In this document: positions 27,456-37,836 of the stretch, piece by piece
How the letters are laid out: each line of letters begins with the position of its first letter
Numbering within the stretch: the first letter of the stretch is position 1
Source: Candidatus Propionivibrio dominans
GTDB lineage: Bacteria > Pseudomonadota > Gammaproteobacteria > Burkholderiales > Rhodocyclaceae
Reading direction: 5' to 3'
Length of the DNA: 64,000 nt
Assembly: GCA_016709335.1 (NCBI GenBank)
Contig: JADJNC010000009.1
Coordinates: 66,712-130,711, forward strand
Made by a program: the position numbers and the translations under genes
The notes under the pieces: model-generated
Databases searched by the model: none
Seen by the model: only the letters and a program-made list of their open reading frames with translations
Told to the model about the DNA's origin: nothing

Positions 27456-28456
27456 TTATCGACGAAGAAAAATCTGGTCGAAACTTCCGCCTTCGCTGAA
27501 GTGTGCCTTCTGCGCGTTACGCCAGCCGCCGAACATTTCGTCGATGGTGAATAAACGGATGTTTGCCAACTGCTTTGAGTAACGCTCTGCAATCCGGGCA
27601 TCGCGCGGCCGAAAGTAGTGCCTGGCAACAATTTCCTGCCCCTCGGCCGAGTAGAGATAGTCAAGATAGGCTTCCGCCAGCTTGCGCGTCCCGTGCTTGT
27701 CGACGTTCTTGTCGACCACCGTGACCGGCGGTTCGGCAAGAATCGAAATCGACGGGGTAATGATATCGAACCGGTCCGGTCCGAGCTCCTTGACCGCCAG
27801 CCAGGCTTCGTTCTCCCAGGCAATCAGCACGTCGCCGATTTTGCGTTCAACAAACGTTGTTGTTGCGCCGCGTGCGCCGGAATCAAGCACCGGCACATTC
27901 TTGTACAGGCGGGCGACAAATTCCCGCGCCTTCTGCTCGTCACCCCCCGGCTGCTTGAGTGCGTATCCCCACGCCGCAAGATAGTTCCAGCGTGCACCGC
28001 CGGACGTTTTCGGGTTCGGGGTGATGACCGCTATTCCGGGCCGGGCCAGGTCGGGCCAGTCCTTGATCTGCTTCGGGTTGCCCTTGCGCACAAGGAAAAC
28101 GATGGTCGAGGTATAGGGCGCCGAGTTGTGCGGCAGGCGTTTTTGCCAGTTGGCCGGGATCAGTCCGCTATCGGCCAGAGCGTCGATATCCCAGGCCAGA
28201 GCCAGCGTTGCCACGTCGGCTTCGAGGCCGTCGCGGATCGCCAGCGCCTGTTTGCCTGAACCGCCATGTGACTGTCTGAAATTGATGGTTTCACCCGTTT
28301 TCGCCTTGTACTGGCGGGCAAAAGCGGCGTTGAAATCCTGGTACAGCTCGCGCGTCGGATCGTAGGAGACGTTAAGCAGCGAGTTCTGGGCCAGGGCGAG
28401 AGACGCCCCACCCAGAGGATGACGCCAACAAGGGCTGAAAATAGTGGCTGGGTCAT
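27456..28456 (-). CDS. sbp: Sulfate-binding periplasmic protein (signal peptide frameshifted)
   Basis: Mature part about 310 residues: [32 protein letters not shown] (sulfate loop), [14 protein letters not shown] and [15 protein letters not shown] are typical of Sbp/CysP of sulfate ABC importers. The natural start is ATG 28456 ([15 protein letters not shown]), which gives a signal peptide, but one G is missing in the run at 28406-28409 so it runs out of frame with ASLALAQ. Without that base the only in-frame start is further upstream and gives no good signal sequence. No permease or ATPase genes follow. The leader contains a hairpin over the ribosome-binding site. Confidence 0.82.
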
Positions 28457-28459
28457 GAC

Positions 28460-28501
28460 AGACTCCGTTCAATGCGCTTTTTCAAGCAATGATCGGAGTC
28501 T
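28460..28501 (-). promoter_or_regulatory. Leader hairpin sequestering the sbp ribosome-binding site
   Basis: 16-base arms (28486-28501 and 28460-28475) pair at 14 of 16 positions around a 10-base loop. On the mRNA the 3' arm contains CGGAG, the only Shine-Dalgarno sequence, 6 bases before ATG 28456. Folding would hide it. AT-rich promoter-like DNA (28502-28560) lies just upstream. Confidence 0.55.
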
Positions 28502-28560
28502 ATTGGATTTTATTTATTCAATATAATACATAAAAATTAGTAATTTATAATTATCGGATA
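28502..28560 (-). promoter_or_regulatory. AT-rich promoter region of sbp
   Basis: Strongly AT-rich stretch in an otherwise GC-rich window, with TATAAT-like and TATATT hexamers on the minus strand. Sulfate-uptake genes are usually activated by CysB, whose sites are degenerate AT-rich repeats, so a CysB-dependent promoter is plausible but not demonstrated. Confidence 0.4.
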
Positions 28561-28564
28561 TATA

Positions 28565-28677
28565 GAGTAACACTGAATAAGTCGTCACACCGGCGGAAGC
28601 CGGTGTCCATTGCCTTGAATTTCCTGGATTCCGGTTTCCGCCGGAATGACGTTTTAGACTTGAGCAGCGGCTCCTCA
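28565..28677 (+). repeat. Family-2 TIR element, copy 3, overlapping the ilvA stop
   Basis: Left end AACACTGAATAAG, right end CTTGAGCAGCGGCTCCTCA. Inside are CACCGGCGGAAGCCGGTG and CCGGTTTCCGCCGGAATGACG. On the minus strand the terminus reads GAC TGA GGAGCCGCTG, where TGA is the ilvA stop codon. Confidence 0.7.
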
Positions 28678-30186
28678 GTCCAGAAAGAGCTTGTAGGCCG
28701 GGTTGCTGGTTTCGTTCCAGTGCGGGTATCCCAAATTTTTAAGAAATTTCTTGAACTCGCCCATCTCGCCCGGCGGCACCTGCATGCCGACCAGAACGCG
28801 ACCGTAGTCAGCACCGTGGTTGCGATAATGGAAAAGGCTGATGTTCCAGCCTGCGCTCATCCGGTTCAGGAAGTTCATCAGCGCACCGGGACGTTCGGGG
28901 AATTCGAAGCGGTAGACAATCTCGTGCTCAAGCTGCGGCGAGTGGCCGCCGACCAGATGGCGGATGTGCGACTTGGCCATTTCGTCGTCGGTCAGATCGA
29001 GGGTCTGGTAACCGTGCCTGCGCAGTTGCTCGATGAGTTTGAGCGATTCGGCGCGCGAGGCGACCTGAACACCGACAAAAACGTGGGCGTCCTTGCGGTC
29101 ATTGAAGCGGTAGTTGAATTCGGTGATGTTGCGCGTGCCGATCAGCGCAAGGAATTTCCGGTAGGCACCCGGTTGCTCGGGTAGCGTGACGGCAATGACG
29201 GCCTCGCGCTGTTCGCCGATTTCGGCACGCTCGGCGATGAAACGCAAACGATCGAAGTTCATGTTCGCACCGGAGGCGGTGGCGATCAGCGTCTTGCCTT
29301 TCAGCTTGTGGCGTCTGGCGTATTCCTTGGCGCCGGCCACCGCCAGTGCACCGGCAGGCTCAAGTATGGCGCGCGTATCCTCGAATACGTCCTTGATCGC
29401 CGCGCAAATGGCGTCGGTATCGACCAGCACCATTTCATCGACGTACTGCTGACAAAGCCGGAAGGTCTCCTCGCCGACGTATTTGACTGCCGCACCGTCG
29501 GCGAACAGCCCGACGCGATCCAGACGCACGCGCTTTCCCGCTTGCAGTGAGCGCGTCATGGCATCGGCATCGACAGCCTCGACGCCGATGATTTTCGTTT
29601 CCGGACGCAAGCGCTTGATGTACGCCGCTATCCCCGAAATCAGCCCGCCGCCGCCGACGCAACAGAACACGGCATGGATCGCCTGCGGATGCTGACGCAG
29701 AATTTCCATGCCGATGGTGCCCTGGCCTGCGATCACATCGGGATCGTCGAAGGGATGAACGAAAGTCAGCTTCCGGGCTTTCTCCAGTTCCAGGGCGTGC
29801 GCATAGGAATCGTCGTAGGAGTCGCCGAAGAGAACCACCTCGGCACCGCGCGCCTTGACCGCCTGCACCTTGATCTGTGGGGTGGTCGTGGGCATGACGA
29901 TCAGCGCCCGGCAGCCGATTTTTGCCGCCGACAGGGCAACGCCCTGGGCGTGGTTACCGGCCGAAGCACAGATGACACCGCGCCTGAGCTTCTCGGGTGA
30001 AAGCCGGACGATCTTGTTGTAAGCGCCCCGCAGCTTGAAGGAAAACACCGGCTGCAAGTCTTCGCGCTTGAGCAGCAGGCGGTTGCCGATGCGTTCCGAA
30101 AGGGTCGGTGCATCGTCCAGCGGCGATTCAATGGCAACGTCGTAAACCTGTGCGTTGAGAATCTTTTCGAGGTAATCCGGGTGCAT
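28675..30186 (-). CDS. ilvA: Threonine ammonia-lyase, biosynthetic
   Basis: Deaminates threonine to 2-oxobutanoate, first step of isoleucine synthesis. 503 residues. PLP Lys in FSFKLRGAYNK, SAGNHAQGVA, and the glycine loop CVGGGGLISG in the catalytic domain. Two C-terminal ACT-like regulatory repeats begin at AVTLPEQPGAYRKF (about residue 335) and RFEFPERPGALMNF (about residue 430), so allosteric control by isoleucine/valine is expected. Full length distinguishes it from catabolic TdcB. Confidence 0.94.
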   Translation of the reverse strand: MHPDYLEKILNAQVYDVAIESPLDDAPTLSERIGNRLLLKREDLQPVFSFKLRGAYNKIVRLSPEKLRRGVICASAGNHAQGVALSAAKIGCRALIVMPTTTPQIKVQAVKARGAEVVLFGDSYDDSYAHALELEKARKLTFVHPFDDPDVIAGQGTIGMEILRQHPQAIHAVFCCVGGGGLISGIAAYIKRLRPETKIIGVEAVDADAMTRSLQAGKRVRLDRVGLFADGAAVKYVGEETFRLCQQYVDEMVLVDTDAICAAIKDVFEDTRAILEPAGALAVAGAKEYARRHKLKGKTLIATASGANMNFDRLRFIAERAEIGEQREAVIAVTLPEQPGAYRKFLALIGTRNITEFNYRFNDRKDAHVFVGVQVASRAESLKLIEQLRRHGYQTLDLTDDEMAKSHIRHLVGGHSPQLEHEIVYRFEFPERPGALMNFLNRMSAGWNISLFHYRNHGADYGRVLVGMQVPPGEMGEFKKFLKNLGYPHWNETSNPAYKLFLD

Positions 30187-30384
30187 TGCGACTCACACTC
30201 TGCTTGTAAAGCAAGGATTCTAGCAGCCAGTGGGTTTTGTTTGCTCGCAGCGTGATCTTTCACTGAGTGGAATCTACGCTACAAGGCTGTAATTAAGTAC
30301 GGCAGCCTTGACATGTCACACAAGCCGCACATTGGCTGTCCGCCGATACGATAGAATCCTTACTTTGGAAGCTGCCGAATCGTC

Positions 30385-33300
30385 ATGAACGCCCGCCTGC
30401 GCGAAATCCCGTACAACTATACCTCCTTCTCCGACCGCGAAATCGTCATTCGCCTGCTCGGTGCGGAGAACTGGGCGATCCTCGACGAACTGCGCAGCCA
30501 GCGTGTTACCGGGCGCTCGGCGCGGATGCTTTATGAGGTTCTGGGTGATATCTGGGTTGTTCAGCGCAACCCTTACCTGGAAGACGACCTGCTCGCCAAC
30601 CGCCATCGACGCGAAGCTCTGGTGCAGGCGCTGCGCCATCGCCTGCGGGAAATCGACAAGCGACGGCAGGGGAACGACAAGGTACTCGGCCCGTACGAAG
30701 CGGCACAAGCAGCGGTCAATGCCTTTGAGCGGCATTTTCACGATACTGCGGCGTTACGCAGCCGGGTACTGAAAACGCTGATCCGGCATACCCGCCGCGA
30801 CAACATTGCCTTCGATGGACTGGCGCGCGTAGCGCACGTGACCGACGCCACCGACTGGCGTGTCGAATATCCCTTTGTCGTCGTCTCATCCCGACAGCGA
30901 GGAGGAAATCGCCCCCCTGGTGCGCGGCTGCATCAAGCTGGGTCTGACCATCATCCCGCGTGGCGGCGGTACCGGTTATACCGGCAGCGCCGTCCCGCTT
31001 ACGCCGCTCTCGGTAGTCATCAATACCGAAAAGCTGATCGATATCGGCCCGGTCGAAGAACTTGTCTTGCCCGGCTGTCAGCAGCCCTGCGCGACCATAC
31101 GCACAGGTGCCGGCGTTGTCACGGCGCGTGTTTCCGAAGCCGCAACCGCCGCCGACCGGGTGTTTGCCGTCGACCCGACCTCGGCCGAAGCCTCGTGCAT
31201 TGGTGGCAACATCGCGATGAATGCCGGTGGCAAGAAAGCCGTACTGTGGGGAACGGCACTCGACAATCTTGCATGGTGGAAAATGGTCGATCCAGGTGGT
31301 CACTGCATGGAAGTGACGCGGATCAATCACAACTTCGGCAAGATTCACGAACAGGCTAGCGCACGTTTTGAAATCCGGCGTTTCCGCAAGGACGGTACGA
31401 CGCCGTTCGGAGAACCTGAAGTGCTTGAAATTCCCGGGCACGCCTTCCGCAAGGCGGGGCTGGGCAAGGATGTCACCGACAAGTTTCTGTGCGGCCTGCC
31501 GGGGATCCAGAAGGAAGGCACCGACGGTCTGATCGTTGCCGCGCGCTGGGTGCTGCACGAGATGCCGGCGCACACCCGTACCGTCTGTCTCGAATTTTTT
31601 GGCCAGGTGCGCGAAGCCGTTCCGGCCATCGTTGAGATCACCGATTATTTCAAACCGGGTGGGGCCGGCCATCAAGCCGGCGTCCTGCTGGCCGGTCTGG
31701 AACATCTGGATGAACGCTACGTGCGCGCTGTCGGCTATGCGACCAAGGCCAAACGCAAGGGAGAAAACTCGGGGCGTCCGAAAATGGTATTGATCGGTGA
31801 CCTCGTCGGCGACGACGAAAGAGCCGTCATGGCGGCCGCTTCGGAAGTGGTGCGCAAGTGCAATCTGCGCGCGGCCGAGGGCTTCATCGCCGTCGATGCC
31901 GATACGCGCCGCAAATTCTGGCTCGACCGTTCGCGCACAGCGGCCATTTCACGCCACACCAACGCCTTCAAACTCAATGAAGATGTGGTGATTCCGCTGC
32001 CGCGCATGGGCGATTACTGCGACGGTATCGAACGTATCAATATCGAGTTGTCGATACAGAACAAACTGGCCTTGTGCGACAAGCTCAATGAATTTCTGGC
32101 AGGTGCACTGCCGTTAAATCGTGGTGACGCCAACCTCGACAATGAGGTATTGCTCGGCGACCGTCGCCATGCGGCTGTCGATGCCATTGCTGTCGTTCGG
32201 GCGCGCTGGCAGTGGCTTCTCGATCACCTCGACCTGCCACTGGCGCAGGCCGAGGCACAGTTTGCCCGCTTCGGAATTGCCGCCGGCGTCCTCTCCAACC
32301 GGGCCAACGAGCCGACGCTTTTCCACCGCCTGCAGGATTACTCGCTACGCGTCTCGTGGAAAGCGGAATTAAAGCCGCAGCTCGAAGCCATTTTTGACGG
32401 CAATCTTTTCCGTACGGTGCGCGAACGTTTCGTGGCGATTCACCAGGAAGTACTGCGCGGCCGTGTGTTTGTCGCCCTGCACATGCACGCCGGCGATGGC
32501 AACGTGCACACCAACATCCCGGTCAACTCGGACAACTACGCGATGCTGCAAACCGCCTATGCGGCGGTAAAGCGCATCATGGCCCTGGCCCGATCACTGG
32601 ACGGCGTAATCTCCGGCGAGCACGGCATCGGCATCACCAAGCTGGAGTTCCTGAGCGAAGCCGAGATTCAGCCGTTCCGCGATTACAAGGCCAGGATTGA
32701 CCCCGAAGGCCACTTCAACAAGGGAAAGCTGCTGCCCGGTGGCGATCTGCGGCAGTCCTACACCCCTTCTTTCTCGCTGCTCGGCGCAGAGTCGCTGATC
32801 ATGGAGCAATCCGAGGTCGGCGACATCTCGACACTGGTCAAGGATTGTCTGCGTTGCGGCAAATGCAAACCGGTCTGTTCGACCCACGTGCCGCGCGCCA
32901 ATCTGCTTTACTCGCCGCGCAACAAGATTTTCGCGACCTCGCTGCTGATCGAGGCTTTTTTCTATGAAGAGCAGACCCGGCGCGGAATTTCACTGAAGCA
33001 TTTCGACGAATTCAACGATGTGGCCGACCACTGCACAATCTGCCACAAGTGCGCCAGCCCTTGCCCGGTGGATATTGATTTCGGCGATGTCAGCATCCGC
33101 ATGCGCAACTTCCTGCGCGAGCAGGGCAAGAAGAAATTCGTTCCGGCCAAGGCGGCGGCGATGGCCTTCCTGACCATGAAGGACGCGGCAACGATCCGGC
33201 TGGTCCGCAAGCTGATGATTGACTGGGGTTATGCCGGGCAACGCCTGGCTTACCGGGCGGCCAGATTCTTCGGCCTGATCCAGCGCCAGACCCGACAGCC

Positions 33301-34285
33301 GCCGGCTACGCTCGGCCAGCCGCCGGTCTTTTTCCCGACGTCTCGCTCACAGATCATCCACTTCATCAACAAACCGATGCCCGGCGGTCTGCCAAAGCGT
33401 ACATCGCGCGCACTGCTCGACATCGAGGATGAAAAGATGGTCGCGGTCATCCGCGACCCGCACAAGGTCAGTGCCACCGATTACGCTGGCGACGCCGTTT
33501 TCTATTTCCCCGGCTGTGGTTCGGAGCGCCTCTTTTCACAGGTCGGTCTGGCCACGCAGGCGATGCTCTACGAAATCGGTGCGCAAACCGTTCTGCCGCC
33601 CGGTTATCTGTGCTGCGGCTACCCGCAAATTGCCGCCGGCGAGGCGGATCAGGGACAAAAGATCACTACCGACAACCGGGTGCTCTTCCACCGCGTCGCC
33701 AATACGCTGAACTATCTCGACATCAATACGGTGATCGTCTCCTGCGGTACCTGCATGGATCAGTTACTGAAGTACCAGTTCGAGAAGATATTCCCAGGTT
33801 GTCGCCTGCTCGACATCCACGAATACCTGCTGGAGAAGGGCGTCAGTCTCGCAGGCGGAGAAGAAGAACGCGCTACCCGCTATATCTATCATGAACCATG
33901 CCACGTGCCGATGCAGACAATGCCGGGGATCAAGGCGGTCAACGCACTGATCGGGCAGAAGGTCGATCTCTCCGATCGCTGTTGCGGCGAATCGGGAACG
34001 CTGGCCATGACGCGCCCTGACATATCAACCCAGGTTCGCTTCCGCAAGCAGCAAGAAATCGAAAAAGGCGCCGACAGGCTGCGAGCCGATGGATTCACCG
34101 GCAAGCTGAAGATTCTGACCTCGTGCCCCTCGTGCCTGCAGGGTCTGTCGCGTTACAACGACGATGGCGGAACACAGGCTGACTACATCGTTGTCGAACT
34201 GGCCAGACACCTGCTTGGTGAGGACTGGATGGAGAACTATGTGAAAAAAATCAACAATGGCGGCATTGAGCGCATTCTGCTTTAA
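30385..34285 (+). CDS. FAD/FMN-binding oxidoreductase with DUF3683 and 4Fe-4S domains (one frameshift)
   Basis: Large D-lactate-dehydrogenase-like oxidoreductase, about 1,299 residues over both frames. N-terminal DUF3683 ([19 protein letters not shown]), then an FAD-binding PCMH domain ([12 protein letters not shown]), FAD-oxidase C domain ([24 protein letters not shown]), two iron-sulfur motifs ([11 protein letters not shown] and [14 protein letters not shown]), and Cys-rich CCG domains ([35 protein letters not shown]). One extra base near 30886-30891 shifts the frame between YPFVVVS and [10 protein letters not shown]. The substrate is not known; it may feed electrons from a hydroxy acid to the respiratory chain. 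Confidence 0.85.
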
Positions 34286-34302
34286 TGCATCACTTAGCGA
34301 TC

Positions 34303-34328
34303 CAGGCGAACCATTGCCTGTTTTTCTG
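34303..34328 (+). terminator. Likely intrinsic terminator after the DUF3683 gene
   Basis: CAGGC-GAACCATT-GCCTG followed by TTTTTC, 18 bases after the stop codon. Short stem, so moderate support. Confidence 0.5.
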
Positions 34329-34443
34329 TGCAAAAACCCAAATTGTGTGACATATTTCCTTGTAATCCGGCCTTAATCCAATTAATTATGGCGACGATAG
34401 GCGTTTATGTGCCGTTTAAGCCAAACCTGAATGGAGCTGAACG

Positions 34444-34908
34444 ATGGCCAAACCCTCCGTACTTTGCCAAAGCTGTGAACTGTGCTCGTCAGTTGGCGGC
34501 GAACTTGTCTGGGAAAACACGCTTTGTCGCGTCGTCAATATTGACGATCCGGATTACCCTGGTTTTTGCCGCGTCATCCTTAATCGTCACGAGCGTGAAA
34601 TGACCGATCTGTCCGAGGATGCACAGCAAGAGATGATGCGGGTTGTCTTCGCCGTTGAAGCCTCCCTTCGCCGATTACTCAACCCGCACAAAATCAACCT
34701 CGCCAGCCTTGGCAACATGACCCCTCATGTACACTGGCACGTCATCCCGCGCTGGCGTGATGATCGCTGCTACCCCAATCCGATATGGGCTTCAGCGCTA
34801 AGAACAGACTCTTCAATTGACGCGATCATCGACACCTGCCGACTGAGGGAAGAATTGACCGTTCTGCTGGGGGAACCGGCGGCAGCATCAAGCGAATGCC
34901 GGTCATGA
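34444..34908 (+). CDS. HIT family protein
   Basis: 154 residues, histidine-triad nucleotide hydrolase/transferase family. The active-site motif HVHWHVIPR lies near residue 96, preceded by LASLGNMTPH. An N-terminal Cys-x2-Cys pair (CQSCELC) and DDPDYPGFCRVILNRH are typical of the betaproteobacterial branch. Substrate unknown. The 3' end overlaps the next gene by 13 bases. Confidence 0.88.
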   Translation: MAKPSVLCQSCELCSSVGGELVWENTLCRVVNIDDPDYPGFCRVILNRHEREMTDLSEDAQQEMMRVVFAVEASLRRLLNPHKINLASLGNMTPHVHWHVIPRWRDDRCYPNPIWASALRTDSSIDAIIDTCRLREELTVLLGEPAAASSECRS

Positions 34909-36503
34909 ATGCCTCGTCTTCAATCACCTTTGTGATTCGCGACCTGCAGACCGGCTTCGCGATCATCTCCCGCCTTCCTTTGGCCAACCCCAAGCAGGCC
35001 GAAATCGACATCAACCGCTTTCTCGACTGTCTTCTGGCCGCGCCACCCGACGGAGAAACCTATTTCCGTCTACTTGAACACGTTCGTCTCCCGGTCGCCT
35101 TTGTTGCAGAAGAACTGGCCAAGCGTTACCTGAACAAGCCCCTGCCACTCGCAGACCTCGAAGAGGAAATCTTTCAGCAGGTCGTCGCCCTCTGGCTGAA
35201 AACAGCCCGAGCCTACGCGCATTGCGCCGAGAAGGATTCAACGGAAGAAGACGCCGCCCATGCCCAGCGGGTGGCCATGATCCTGCAACGTTGTATCCAT
35301 CACACCGGCATGGCCATCGTTGAGCACCAGCGTGCGCGACGCGAATTTCCATGGGGTTTGTGGCTTGACCTGCATGGCTACTACGCCAGCGCCGAAGAGT
35401 GGGGTATCGCCACCCTGCCCATTCCCGACGCCCTTGAATGCCTGGGTCGCAGCACACACTGCGCGGCAAGCTATATCAGTTTCCTGCTTTGTGAAATGGC
35501 TGGCTGTTACAGTCTCTCGGTCCATGAACAGACTCTGGTTCGCCGCTGGGCCATTTACTGGTCGCCTCTGGTCAGCCTGCACAAGGCAGAACCCGGGGAT
35601 TCATTGCCCAGCTACCTTGTTGATCTGATGCAGGACGTGGCCCTGCGTCCCGTCGCCGATTGCCTGCAAACCGACCATCTGCGGCGTCTGGACACCTCCA
35701 GTCTGGCCATGCAGATCAGCCAGATCAGGCAACAGTTGCGGCAGAAAATACCACCATCGCAGCTCGCCTTGGGCGATGGTTGCACAGCCGGTCAATGCAA
35801 CCGTTTGCTCGAACATCTTTCCCGCACGTGGTCGCAGGCGCGCGCGGCGAGAAAATACCGGCGCCATGCCACTTCCGGAATCACCAGGTTATGTACGGGT
35901 TTTGAGGAAATGCACTTTTTCATCTCCGGCAAGGAGTTTGAGCAGCCTGAGAACGTCCGCGCTTATTCAAGACGGGAGTTTGAAAGCCTGTTTGCCTTCC
36001 GCCACCAGGCAGACCCTATGCAGGTCCTTCAGGTACGCCAGGAACAACTCGCCTACAGTCTTGATTCCTGGGAAGTCGTAAACCAGTCGGCCAACGGGTT
36101 CCGTCTCGTACGTAGCACTTCCGGCAAGAAAGTAGCGCACGGTCAGCTACTCGCTCTCTGCCCGCAGGATAGCGATCGTTTTCTGCTGGCGAAAACGACG
36201 TGGCTGATGCAGGAGAAAGGTGGCGGCCTGATTGCCGGAATCTTGGTGTTACCGGGAATACCGTCGGCGATTGCGGCGCGGCCGCTCGCGCAAACGGGCG
36301 AACGCATTGGCAAATACGATCGCGCATTCCTGCTGCCTTCCGTGCCGTCGGTGGACGCCGAACAGTCACTGGTATTGCCCAAGAGCTGGTTTCGACCCGA
36401 ACGGACAATCGAGCTACATACCGACGGCACCTGGCAGGTCAGGCTCGTGCATTTGCTTGACGATGGCCCGGACTTCGAGCGGGTCAGCTTCACGATCTGC
36501 TGA
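34896..36503 (+). CDS. Conserved hypothetical protein (535 aa)
   Basis: Cytoplasmic, no signal peptide or membrane segment. Begins MPVMNASSSITFVIRDLQTG; an internal ATG three codons later is also possible. The central segment ARKYRRHATSGITRLCTGF followed by EEMHFFI resembles the start of a family often described as PilZ-associated/cyclic-di-GMP related in beta- and gammaproteobacteria, and the C-terminus (residues about 390-535) is beta-rich, which would suit a PilZ-like barrel. I cannot confirm that assignment. It is coupled to the HIT gene and its last 90 bases overlap phoR on the opposite strand. Confidence 0.75.
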   Translation: MPVMNASSSITFVIRDLQTGFAIISRLPLANPKQAEIDINRFLDCLLAAPPDGETYFRLLEHVRLPVAFVAEELAKRYLNKPLPLADLEEEIFQQVVALWLKTARAYAHCAEKDSTEEDAAHAQRVAMILQRCIHHTGMAIVEHQRARREFPWGLWLDLHGYYASAEEWGIATLPIPDALECLGRSTHCAASYISFLLCEMAGCYSLSVHEQTLVRRWAIYWSPLVSLHKAEPGDSLPSYLVDLMQDVALRPVADCLQTDHLRRLDTSSLAMQISQIRQQLRQKIPPSQLALGDGCTAGQCNRLLEHLSRTWSQARAARKYRRHATSGITRLCTGFEEMHFFISGKEFEQPENVRAYSRREFESLFAFRHQADPMQVLQVRQEQLAYSLDSWEVVNQSANGFRLVRSTSGKKVAHGQLLALCPQDSDRFLLAKTTWLMQEKGGGLIAGILVLPGIPSAIAARPLAQTGERIGKYDRAFLLPSVPSVDAEQSLVLPKSWFRPERTIELHTDGTWQVRLVHLLDDGPDFERVSFTIC

Positions 36504-37808
36504 CCCCGTGTCTCGAAAACAGCGCTTGGGAAAACGCGCAGTAAAGCGGCTGCCTTTGCCTGGAGCACTTTCAATCTCCAGTGTGGCGTGATGGCGTGTC
36601 AAAACGTGTTTGACGATGGCCAGTCCCAGGCCGGTGCCTCCGGTTTCTCGCGAACGGCTTCGATCAACCCGGTAAAAACGTTCGGTCAGGCGTAGCAGGT
36701 GTTGTGCGGCGATACCGATACCGGTATCGGCCACGACAAACTCTCCGCATCCCTGATGCATACGCCAGATCAGATCGATCCTGCCGCCCGCTGGCGTGTA
36801 GCGCACGGCGTTACCCGCCAGATTGCTGAAAGCACTGCGCAGTTCATTGGCGCACCCCACCAGCACCGATGGTGTTTCGATCGTCAAGGCAATCTCGTGC
36901 TGACCACCAGAAAGCGCTTGTGCATCGTTCAAGATGCTGCGCAGCATCGGCTCGAGTTCAACCCGCTCTTCGTTTGGCGGCGATCCTCCGGATTCCAGCG
37001 CTGAAAGCGTCAACAGGTCTTCGATCAGATGCTGCATGCGAGCGTTTTGCTCGCAAATCAGCGTCAGATACTGCCTGATCTCATTATCTCCATAGGTCTC
37101 GAAATCATCGGCCAGCATTTCCGAGAACCCCGCGACCACCGTCAAAGGCGTCTTCAGCTCATGAGAAACATTGGCGATAAAGTCGCGGCGCATGGTCTCC
37201 ATGCGCTCCATCTGACTGATGTCACGCGAGACCAGAAGATTCTGCTCTGCGCCATAGGGAATGATCTGCAACATCAGGGTCAGACCGTCGACACGCCCAC
37301 CGCGATAAATCAGCGGCTCAGCGAAGCGCTCGCCGGCAAGATAAGCGACAAAATCCGGATGGCGAATCAGGTTGGTCAGCGCCTGCCCGCAGTCGGTTGC
37401 CGCCGACAGCGCGAAGTGCGTTTCTGCACGCTCGTTCAGCCACTCGATGTGATGGTGACGATCAAAGGCGATGACACCGTCCGGCAAGGCCTGAAATGCC
37501 TGCATGAAGCGCTCGAGGGTTTCGGAAAGCACCTGCTGCTGACTCAGACGTATACGCACCCGGCGGTGCAGGTCGGCAAAAGCTATTTCCCAGACGCCAC
37601 GACCCCTTGGTAATGGACTATTCAGCGGGCCTTCCAGCCAGCCCATCAACTGTCTTAAATGATACAGATGCAAGGACAGCAGGAGAAACAGGCCAGCGAT
37701 CCCCGCCGTCAGCCCCCAGTTGAGCCCATACAAAATAGCCACCGGCGCAAAGACCAGGCCGGCGATGGCGAGCAGCAGCCACAGCGTACGTGCCCAGATG
37801 GCATTCAA
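36414..37808 (-). CDS. phoR: Phosphate regulon sensor histidine kinase PhoR
   Basis: 464 residues. Two N-terminal membrane segments (about 7-45), a PAS region (VIAFDRHHHIEWLNERAE), HisKA with FIANVSHELKTPLTVVAGF (phospho-His), and HATPase_c with NLAGNAVRYTP, ADTGIGIAAQHL and GGTGLGLAIVKHVLTRHHA. Pairs with phoB 28 bases upstream and would sense phosphate through PstSCAB-PhoU. The C-terminal tail is longer than usual and overlaps the convergent hypothetical gene by 90 bases. Confidence 0.92.
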   Translation of the reverse strand: MNAIWARTLWLLLAIAGLVFAPVAILYGLNWGLTAGIAGLFLLLSLHLYHLRQLMGWLEGPLNSPLPRGRGVWEIAFADLHRRVRIRLSQQQVLSETLERFMQAFQALPDGVIAFDRHHHIEWLNERAETHFALSAATDCGQALTNLIRHPDFVAYLAGERFAEPLIYRGGRVDGLTLMLQIIPYGAEQNLLVSRDISQMERMETMRRDFIANVSHELKTPLTVVAGFSEMLADDFETYGDNEIRQYLTLICEQNARMQHLIEDLLTLSALESGGSPPNEERVELEPMLRSILNDAQALSGGQHEIALTIETPSVLVGCANELRSAFSNLAGNAVRYTPAGGRIDLIWRMHQGCGEFVVADTGIGIAAQHLLRLTERFYRVDRSRSRETGGTGLGLAIVKHVLTRHHATLEIESAPGKGSRFTARFPKRCFRDTGSADREADPLEVRAIVKQMHEPDLPGAVGM

Positions 37809-37836
37809 GACCCGTCCTCCGCGATTGCGGAAAGTT

